Shown one piece after another: positions 20,801 to 28,613 of a DNA stretch of 64,000 nt (position 1 is its first letter; the number at the start of each line of letters is the position of its first letter). A program made the translations under genes and the position numbers. The stretch lies in contig JBNGIO010005869.1 of the NCBI GenBank assembly GCA_049999805.1, positions 1 to 64,000 on the forward strand, given 5' to 3'. This DNA comes from Folioceros fuciformis (Eukaryota; Anthocerotophyta; Anthocerotopsida; Anthocerotales). The notes under the pieces were generated by a model that was not told where the DNA came from, did no database searches, and worked only from the letters and a program-made list of their open reading frames with translations.

Positions 20801-22198
20801 AGTTGCTGTAACATCACTAATGTGAGTGTGCAGCCTGAACAGGTCAGTGTCTAACGACCCATAGGCTAGGATCTTACGATGATCAAAGGCATCTAAGACC
20901 CTACATTCTGTTGGAGTGAATAGTGTATGTGTGTTGTTATCTAAATTCATTTTCCTAACAGAAATAAGATTCCTTGTCATTTCAGGCACGTGGAACACAT
21001 CTGTGAGTAGAAGTGTGATGCCTGAAGGGACAGGGAGCTTGACTGTGCCAATACCTGGACACATAAGCCTGCTATCGTCACCTAGGTAAACAAATCTGTC
21101 GTGTACTAACCTGTATGTGACGAATGCATTTCTGTCGAGACAGATGTGCGCTATAGCACGTGTATCAAGGAACCATTCATGCATGGGCTTTCCTTGAACA
21201 CTCATGGACAGACACGTAGGATTAGCAAGGGGATGTAGAAACTTCCTGGTACCAACAGTAAGAGCTGAAGGTGAGCCATGCTTTGTCACAACAACATGTG
21301 TCTGAGAAGTGGAGTTGCCCTCCTTGCGAGGTACCCCGGCCTGCTTCTTTCGACACTCATTTTCCCAGTGGCCTGGAATTTAGCACCAATGGCACTTTCC
21401 AGCCTTTTTGGGTTTCTTCTGTGCAATAGCTCCCTGTGAGCTACTAGCACCTGAGGTATTCTGTCTACCTCTGAAGTTTGGCTTCTTATTTTTGCCTTTA
21501 TTGTTGTTGATGTATAAAGCTTGCTGCTTACCAGGACGTTTGAATTGTCCTCTTGCAGCTTCCTCTTGAAGGAGAGCTCCCACAAATTCTGCAAATGTGG
21601 GTTTGGGGAGAACAACATTTGCATCCTTGGCAATCTTCTGGCCTTGCAGCTGCGAAGTGTTATAGGAGGTCACGAAATGTAACCAAGATTCTGAGAGGCT
21701 CATCATAAAGTGCAGAATGAGTGCTGAATCCTTCACACTTTCCTATGCTGCACTTTCAAATTTGGAGATAAGAGTTCTGAAAACTGCTAGGTGTTTTTCA
21801 ATAGACTCTCCTTCTTTCATTCTCAAATTTTGTATATTGCGAAGTGCTGCCATTTGAGTTGTGTCATCTATTCCAGCGTACAGGTCCTGAAGCCGCGTCC
21901 ATATCTCAGCTGAGGTTTTGCAACCAGAGGTCTGTCTCAACATATCAATCGTCAGACCACTCCGGATAAGGTACTGTGCCGCTTCATCCTTGATTGTCCA
22001 GGTATCTATTGCCTTCTGCTCAGCAGTAGTTGGAGTACCTATGACTGCAGGAAACTTTTCTCTTCTGCTGGCCCAGGCCCACAACAGCTTGTTTTGTAAT
22101 GCTCCTCGCATCCTAATAACCCAGATGTCATAATCTGCCCCCCCAAACCTATCTTTCTCCCTAAATCCCTCTCCCGGTAGGTTAGCAGTGTCACCCAT
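17801..22198 (-). pseudogene. copia gag-pol polyprotein, one frame with three premature stops
   Basis: The whole 1,466-codon frame is collinear; no frameshift is needed. Order from the N-terminus: gag (FGGADYDIWVIRMRGAL; retrotran gag-type helix region), first stop at 21743-21745, gag continuation with a CCHC zinc knuckle interrupted by a stop at 21380-21382 directly after its second Cys, then the protease region, integrase and, after a stop at 19448-19450, reverse transcriptase and RNase H. The protease active site reads LDTRA instead of D-(S/T)-G-A. Integrase keeps its D-D-E residues (HIDICGP, RSDNGGEF, NGVAERLN). RT keeps YVDDL, and RNase H has SSTEAEY and KTDNHGSMNL. The element therefore could not make an uninterrupted polyprotein or an active protease by itself, although the enzymatic domains are well preserved. 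Confidence 0.93.
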
Positions 22199-22360
22199 GT
22201 TTAAGACTGCTGTTAGCCCTCCTCACAGTGAGGATATTATGGATAAACTGCTAATGTACCTGTCTAACCTGCCCTGTGCAGATTAACAGGATGGAGGATT
22301 TAGGGTTTATCTGAATGCAACTAATGCATCAGCATGAGGCTGCAAGCTGCAGCCCACATT

Positions 22361-23104
22361 TCACAGAGGTAAGTCAGGCTCAGCCTGTTGGTCAGACCTA
22401 CGTAGGATGACAGTCTGCCTATCTACCTGTTGTTTAATTTTCAAGTTCCTAATCTCCCAATTGTTAAATGAATAAGTCATACAAGATGGGCATGAATTTG
22501 GATATTCAAACGTGTGGTGTTTGTTAAATTTTGCTGCATGCTTACATGCTGTGCCCCTAATGACAGGGTTAGCAAGGAGAGCAGGTCTCAATAAAGTAAG
22601 CAGCTTAAAATCCAGATGCCCGATCTTGTCCAGCAGAAAACGTAAGTCCTCAGAAACACCAGCAATTCTATGACTGATGTTTTCAAAACGTCTATCTACG
22701 TAACGCGCATGAGCTTCTAGCCTGGAACTTATCTGTGAAACACTAGTGTGTGGTGTGATGTTTGTGGTTAGGAAACCCCTGGGATTACCGTTACCATCAA
22801 AAGCTCTTTGCACACGCACTTCTGGGAGGTTATGTGGATTCCTTGGTGGAGGGACAAAGGCCGGACGTTGCTGATCTGGGAAGAGAGTTTTAATTAGCGT
22901 GTTGAACGACTCCCTTACTTCAAGCGCCAGAACTAGTTGATTATGGGTGCGGGCAGCCCATTCTGTCACAAAATGATGTAGTTGCTCTGCAGTTCTTCTC
23001 CTGACTGCAACTCCTTGTGCGCCCAATCCCCTATGTTGATTTCGAGGTGCTGGAAGGGGGATCTGCCATTCAGGGTCTGCTTGTCCATCCTCAAAATTGG
23101 CCAT
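22361..23104 (-). CDS. extra ORF upstream of gag in the copia element, function unknown
   Basis: 247 codons with the same polarity as gag-pol, lying between the primer-binding site and gag, where copia elements usually have only leader. The N-terminus is Pro/Gln/Arg-rich (PEWQIPLPAPRNQHRG); the middle is predicted helical (LVLALEVRESFNTLIKTLF; LRFLLDKIGHLDFKLL); near the C-terminus there is a Cys/His cluster, CKHAAKFNKHHTFEYPNSC then PSC, that could bind metal. No stop interrupts it, in contrast to gag-pol in the same element. I recognise no family; it might be an accessory capsid-like or nucleic-acid-binding protein, or captured sequence. Confidence 0.5.
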   Translation of the reverse strand: MANFEDGQADPEWQIPLPAPRNQHRGLGAQGVAVRRRTAEQLHHFVTEWAARTHNQLVLALEVRESFNTLIKTLFPDQQRPAFVPPPRNPHNLPEVRVQRAFDGNGNPRGFLTTNITPHTSVSQISSRLEAHARYVDRRFENISHRIAGVSEDLRFLLDKIGHLDFKLLTLLRPALLANPVIRGTACKHAAKFNKHHTFEYPNSCPSCMTYSFNNWEIRNLKIKQQVDRQTVILRRSDQQAEPDLPL

Positions 23105-23458
23105 TCATTTGGCCAGATGTTTTGTGTTTATTAGATTTTCAAGAAACATATTGTAAACTTTGCTATATGATCTTGTAAGAAAATTTCCCACTTCTAGAAT
23201 TCGTTCTAGCATATCTTGTGGCAGATTGCTTTACAGCAATCTGACAATAGATGCGTTAGATGTGATTCTTAGAAATATAGAATTTTTAATAAACAAATCA
23301 AGAAAGCAAATTAAAAACAGTTTCTTGAAACATCTTCTTAATTTCTTATTAGAAACTCATTTTCTAATCAAGAAACAAACATAAAAAAACATATTTATGC
23401 ACATCTACATGTGCACAATTTAATGTGCATTCTTATGAATGCAATCTACACCTATCAT

Positions 23459-23471
23459 GGCTCTGATATCA
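23459..23471 (-). other. retrotransposon primer-binding site (initiator tRNA-Met type)
   Basis: On the minus strand reads TGATATCAGAGCC, one mismatch from the TGGTATCAGAGCC complementary to plant initiator tRNA-Met, and touches the right LTR. This fixes the right LTR as the 5' LTR. Confidence 0.9.
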
Positions 23472-23729
23472 TGACAAAATTAATAAAAAGGTGTAAATCA
23501 ATTGCATATAACAATTACATTATATTGTGTATATATCAAGAAGAGTACATTAAAGAATAAACCAACTTAACGTAATCTATTTTGAAACGGCGTGACCTTT
23601 AAAAACTAGAGACGCAATCCTAGTGAAAAGGTAAGTGAATGTTTATAACCTACAACCCACTTCATACTATATATGCTGCTTGATAATAACTAGAACTTAA
23701 GTAATGATAAAACACCCATTCACCCATTA
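23472..23729 (-). repeat. copia 5' LTR (right)
   Basis: 258 bp, abutting the primer-binding site on the inside and the target duplication on the outside. Presumed to hold the element's promoter; no clear TATA position could be chosen in such AT-rich DNA. Confidence 0.95.
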
Positions 23730-23734
23730 GCCTC
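23730..23734. repeat. target-site duplication, right copy (GCCTC)
   Basis: Matches 16921-16925. Confidence 0.9.
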
Positions 23735-24035
23735 CAGCCGCCCCTCCAGCCCTTGTGTTCCTGTAGGCTAGCAGGCCTGCAGCCTTAAGCCTGCAGGAAC
23801 ACTCGGGCTGGAAGGGCGCCTCCAGCCCTTGTGTTCTTGTAGGCTCGCAGTTCTGCAGCCTTAAGCCTGCAGAAACACTAGGGCTGGAGGCGTTCCTCCA
23901 GCCCTTCTGTTCGTGTAGGCTCGCAGGCCTGCAACCTTAAGTCTGCAGGAATAGTGTGGCTGAAGGGGGGCCTCGCAGCCTGGAGCCTATAGGAACAGAA
24001 GGGCTGGAGGCGCCCCTCCAGCCCTTGTGCTGCTT
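23735..24035. repeat. GC-rich minisatellite of imperfect palindromes, right part
   Basis: Units of roughly 90 bp, each made of an arm such as CCAGCCCTTGTGTTCCTG, a short centre GCAGCCTTAAG, and an arm that is nearly its reverse complement (GCAGGAACACTCGGGCTGG). Each unit can fold as a hairpin of about 24 bp arms. Three units plus a partial fourth. It continues the array interrupted at 16925. Confidence 0.85.
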
Positions 24036-24668
24036 ACGATGACCTGTAGGCAATTGCCAGCGCGTGTGCCTTGAGCCTAAACGGAGGCTGAAGGCGGGGG
24101 TGAGGCACCAACCCTGCAGCCCAAGTCTGCTTATAATTCTTCAAGTAGGTGGAAATAAGGGGGAACCATAAATGGCATTCGGAGTTCACTTGAACCTCCA
24201 TTGTGTGTGAACACCCTATGAACGGTTATGGCACGTAGTGTGAGGCCGTAAATTCGAGCAGTGTAGAGCAGTGTATGGCATACCAAAGGGGACACGCCCC
24301 CTCTCTCTAGGTTTTTTTACAAACACACGGGTTATGATCCCCTTTGGCACGTACTCGAGTTTGAGGGCCAAAAACCAAACCGGACAATTGACAAATGCAT
24401 GTGAAAAAACTTGTGTGGAGGCCAATTGAAAGACGTTTCCTCATATCGACAAAAAAAACTTGCCACCACCCTAACCAAATCTCTCGCCGCCCATTCTCTG
24501 CCTTTCCTGCTTGGGGTTTAGGGTTTTGCATGCCTCCTACCTTTGATGCACACGCCTTCCCTCATCCGCCAGGCATATGCGGCTATACGCTCATGCAAGT
24601 TCATGCGCTCAGGCCCCCCCCCTTCTTGCCATCCAGCCCCATGCTATACCAATGCCCTCCACCTCCGT

Positions 24669-24778
24669 CACTGACAGCCTTGTGAAAAACGGGTCACAAA
24701 GAATATTTTGTGAAGATCCAACCCACTGACAGCCTTGCGAAAAACGGGTCACAAAGAATATTTTGTGAAGATCCAACC
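24669..24778. repeat. 55-bp tandem duplication
   Basis: Two nearly identical 55-bp copies starting CACTGACAGCCTTG at 24669 and 24724, between the left arms of the foldback-like structure. Confidence 0.9.
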
Positions 24779-25317
24779 CTAGGGAGCAGGAAACCTGTAT
24801 GACAAATTTATAGAGTGTGAACATGAAAACGAAGAGTTGTGGTGCTCTGTATCCCCTTTGGTGCGGAGTCCAGTTTGGTCGGTTTACCAAAACAAAGAGG
24901 AAAAATATAGGCATCAAAAGGGAATATTCGGGTAGGTATCCCATGGGAAAGCATATTAAAAAATGTATAGTGAGAGAGTGTCCCCTTTGGTATGCCATAG
25001 CTGTGAAGTACGACCGACAACATAACTAGCGAGTGAGCTAGGTGCAATGACTAAATAAGAAGTGAGGTAAGGGCTGTCGAGTGCTTTGCAGCTAAAAGAG
25101 CGTGTGAGCATGATGTGATTTGGACAATGATCCGTACACAGTTTTTTTTGCCTGTGTGTGACCATGTCCCCTTTGGTGGTGTCCCCTTTGGTGGGGAGGG
25201 TCCTTTTCGTTCAAGCAGGACAGCGGCCACGTCTGGTATTTGTGGTGCCTATAATGAGGGCAGACAGTATCTGTTCGGTTTGGCATGCCATAGGAGTGTC
25301 CAAGGTATTTTCTAAAG

Positions 25318-25462
25318 AGCAAGGAGATGCATATAGGCATTCCTTGGGTGACAACCTTGTGAGGCTCGTATGGCATGCCAAAGTATTTCCTAAAGTGCAA
25401 GGAGATGCAGATAGGCATTCCTTGGGTGACAGCCTTATGAAGCCCGTATGGCATGCCAAAGC
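25318..25462. repeat. direct duplication of about 75 bp
   Basis: The block GCAAGGAGATGCA(T/G)ATAGGCATTCCTTGGGTGACA through GTATGGCATGCCAAAG occurs twice in succession in the centre of the foldback-like structure. Confidence 0.85.
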
Positions 25463-26001
25463 AGACACTCTCTCACTATATATTTTTTAATGCTCTTCCA
25501 TAGGGTATCTACTCGAATATTCCTTATTGATGCCTATTATTTTTTTTTGTGTTCGTTCTGGTAAACCGACCAAACTAGACTCCGCACCGACCAAACTAGA
25601 CTCCGCACCAAAGGGATATGGCTCAACGGTTACAGCCCGTTTTGCACTGGATGTTGGGAGGCCGTAGGGCAGAAAGCCCAAACACCACCCTGTAACCCCT
25701 GGGTGGGTGTAACCCCGTCCTTAGCCAAGGTTTGCTTGCAAAGTGCAAGCATGTCCGGTTTGGTTTTGGCCCTCAAACCCGCGTACGCGCCAAAGCGGAC
25801 GCATACCCCGTGTATTTGTAAAAAAACCTAAGAAGGGGCGTGTCCTTTTGGCATGCCATAGGCCCGTGCTCAGCAGGTAGAACGTTGGGTTCTCATGTGA
25901 CCAGAGATCCAAGTTAACAAGAGGTCTGGGATGGGAGACTCTCCCCTGCTTTCTAAGATTATCTTGAATGTGGCAGACACCTGCCGGGTTAAGACCAGGG
26001 C

Positions 26002-27408
26002 CTCTGCTTGTACTTCTTGTTCAGCCGAGCTGCAACAACCCTGTCCTCAGGCTTTCTTGCCCGCTCTGTGACCAGCAGTTTTTATAGGACCCCTCAGTTT
26101 AGGGACCGACCCTACGAGGCATCCTACATCCTTACCTCTCCCGACGTGGTGACACTGTGCACAGACGCAAATCAAGCTTTGTACTGCCACCTCTTGCTGG
26201 GACTATTGCAGTCACAGCAGGTGCTACGAGTGGGCTCCATAATGGCTTCCACCATGGTCAGGGTTCTCAGATTTCTTGAAAAAAAGTGGCAGACCGTGTG
26301 TCAGGATATAGCCAGTGGCACTGTCTGGGACCAGATCCAAGAACCTGCACTGAGGCATGCTTGTGAGCAGATGCTTACAGGGCCAAACGCAGACCTGGCG
26401 TCCAGAGTGCGGAGAGAGTGTGAAACCGGGATATGGACTGGCATCGTCCCACGGCTTTGGCCGAACACCAAGGTGCTGGATGTTATCACCACTGGTGTCA
26501 TGGAGGCTTATATTCCCACCCCTAAGGCTTATGCTGGCCATGTGCCGCTCATCCAGCTGTACGCTGCCTCTGAGGGGTAGTTTGGTCTCAAAATGAATCC
26601 TTTAGGTCCTCCTGATGCTGTGTCCTATACGTTGATTCCCACCTTCGCATACCTCGAGTTCCTGCCCATGGATTCGCAGCTCGAAACCCAGCCAGTCCAA
26701 CTTGCAGATGTCAAGGTCGGTCAAGAGTACGAGCTTGTGATCACCAACCATGCTGGTGGGTTCTAAACTCTTATCCACGTACCAGTGTTGCGTTGAGGGT
26801 GGCGCCCCAGGAAGAAATGTTCTCACCCGTTTATTTGCTCCTTCCGACAGGTCTGTATCGATACAGAATGGGAGACGTTCTGAGGTGCACAGGGCACTAC
26901 AACAAGGCTCCCTCCTTCTACATTGTGGGCAGGACGTGGAGGTCTGAGTGTAGACTACGAGAAAACCACCGACAGGGATCTCCAGAATGCCATGCGGAGG
27001 GCGTCCAACCATTTGCAAGAATTAGGGTTGGATATTCGGGAGTACAGTACCTGTGCTGACTTAACGCCAAAGACAGCAGGGCCTGGGCACTACGTCATCT
27101 TCTGGGAGGTGTCAAAGAGTGAGTCCAGGCTACCGTCTGAACTTCTGGACAAATGTTGTTCTGCCATGGAGGAAAGTTTTGACGCCAAATATTGTGAGCT
27201 CCGACATCACAACGTCATTGGGCCTTCGGAGCTGAGAATAGTGAAGGAAAACACATTCGAGGAAGTGGCAAACTTGGCTGTCTCCCAAGGGGTTAACATC
27301 GGTCAGTACAAGCCGCCCCGGTCTTTGAGGCAACAAGCCATGATCGATCAACTCTTATGTTTGTCAGACCCATTTCAGTGCCACGCTACCAGTCTTCACT
27401 GTGGCTAA
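26002..27408 (+). pseudogene. GH3 acyl-acid amido synthetase pseudogene (5' truncated)
   Basis: GH3 enzymes adenylate auxin, jasmonate or benzoates and conjugate them to amino acids. Readable blocks: LYFLFSRAATTLSSGFLARSV, LTSPDVVTLCTDANQALYC, VLRVGSIMASTMVRVLRFLE, GIVPRLWPNTKVLDVITTGVMEAYIP, VSYTLIPTFAYLEFLP, ELVITNHAG, then after an intron (about 26756-26850, TTCCGACAG acceptor) LYRYRMGDVLRCTGHYN, and the C-terminal domain to QYKPPRSL. The N-terminal third with the first ATP-binding motif is absent; repeat-derived DNA lies immediately upstream. There is an in-frame TAG at about 26578 within SE-x-(stop)-FGLKMNP, where the family has an aromatic residue, and a one-base frameshift near 26935 between FYIVGR and LSVDYEKTTD. 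It cannot make a functional enzyme unless these are assembly errors. Confidence 0.88.
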
Positions 27409-28613
27409 GTATCAAAGATCCTGACGTGGTAGCTTTGCGTGCCATCCTTTCAGGCTAATAATAACGTCACATGCCTTCCAGCAGCGTCCCTGCAATAAAT
27501 GTGCCGTACATCCAATCTCTGGTACGAGATATAGGCCCTCTTCAGATGCACATAATTGCATTCTGCAATGTTAGACATGACCACGATGTACTCTATATGT
27601 GAATCCCCTGACTCCGAGCAAGTGAAGGAGTGCCATCCGTGACAACAAAATAGGCCCAAAGGTGGTTCTCAGACCAGTGCTCTCAATTGGGCTCGTAGAC
27701 AAACTGTACCCAACGGTAAGCATTAGCACTTTGTGCTCGATTGTCTCCCGGCGCGAGCCCCTGCTATGTCTGGGGCGCATCAAAGGTTGCAGATAGGTGT
27801 GTCTCTATGCCCTACATACAACGAAGAGAGGAAATCCCATATTGATGTCCACGGTAAACCGGCCACGGTTGTACCCGGTGTAAATGTGTTGGTCAGAGAC
27901 ATTTGTTTGGGGTCCCGGGAAAGGACACAAGCTTTCAGGCATCCATTAAAGCATGGGGCATGTGGCCTTGGCATTTATGCAGACGAGGCCAGTTCAACAT
28001 GCGAATGTACTTCAGCCCTGTTTATGATATTTACATACATACAATGCGCAGGGTACATAGTACGAGTGCATCTCCCAGGATCAGTGTGGTGTACTGCAAG
28101 GGGGCAGTGGGGGTCACAGTCATCAGGTTCAGGTAGCGCATGTTTCGAGTTAGATCGATTCGAAGCCTCATGATAGCCCACCGTCATCGGCAGGAATTCG
28201 GCTTGGCTGCTGCATTTATCACCCCTCTGCCCAAGGAGGTGAGTGCAGGTCACGTTTCACGCTCAGATGCAGGGGTTGCGGGCATGGGATGATGGGAGCT
28301 CTACATCATCCATGCCTCACCGAGAGTGCCTATGTCGGGTAGTAGGTGTAGCTTTGCCAGTCTCACGGATGTGTACGTATGGCAGCTGGGTAAGGCCTGG
28401 ACTGAGAAGGCCTCCGGACACCAAATAAGAGACTAAACATGTTGCATGTGAAAGGCACGAGATGGACAAAGGTGGGGCCTCGTCATCAGCCCCAGCACGT
28501 GACAAATCATGTCCTCTGTCGGACGCTTGTTCTGCGGACATTCACGAAGGGGTGGAATGGACATAGAAGTTCGAATTCGGACAAGCCCGTAAGGATGACA
28601 CAGTGCGTAATAG
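27409..28613. other. intergenic, GH3 relic to receptor kinase
   Basis: Only short overlapping ORFs on both strands; none is recognisable. No clear repeat. Confidence 0.45.

Larger units (their letters stand above)
16926..23729 (-). mobile_element. complete Ty1/copia LTR retrotransposon, degenerate
   Basis: About 6.8 kb. It has two 258-bp LTRs, 5-bp target duplications, a tRNA-iMet-type primer-binding site inside the right LTR, and gag-protease-integrase-RT-RNase H in copia order on the minus strand. The LTRs differ at five positions of 258 by my alignment (about 2%), so insertion was fairly recent. Read in the element's own direction the LTR starts TAATGGG and ends TTTTGTCA, a TA...CA pair instead of TG...CA. 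The single-frame polyprotein has three stop codons. Two extra ORFs are inside: one between primer-binding site and gag (22361-23104) and one antisense to pol next to the 3' LTR (17216-17752). I see no convincing polypurine tract beside the left LTR. It sits inside a minisatellite. Confidence 0.95.
24274..25860. mobile_element. foldback-like inverted-repeat structure without coding capacity
   Basis: Outer arms 24274-24386 and 25752-25860 are reverse complements over about 110 bp: both contain the CCAAA..GGACACGCCCC block, a T-run, ACAAA-ACACGGG and GAGTTTGAGGGCCAAAACCAAACCGGACA in matching order. Inner arms 24850-25000 and 25447-25618 are likewise inverted copies of each other. The centre (25001-25446) has further copies of the arm-end motif TATGGCAT(A/G)CCAAAG, at least six in the whole structure in both orientations. 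No ORF of substance. It resembles a non-autonomous foldback element or nested insertion pair; no target duplication was identified. Confidence 0.65.

Noticed and set aside
25619-25700. possible second tRNA-like box A (TGGCTCAACGGTTACAGC)
   Set aside because: No box B or cloverleaf follows; likely chance similarity inside repeat DNA.
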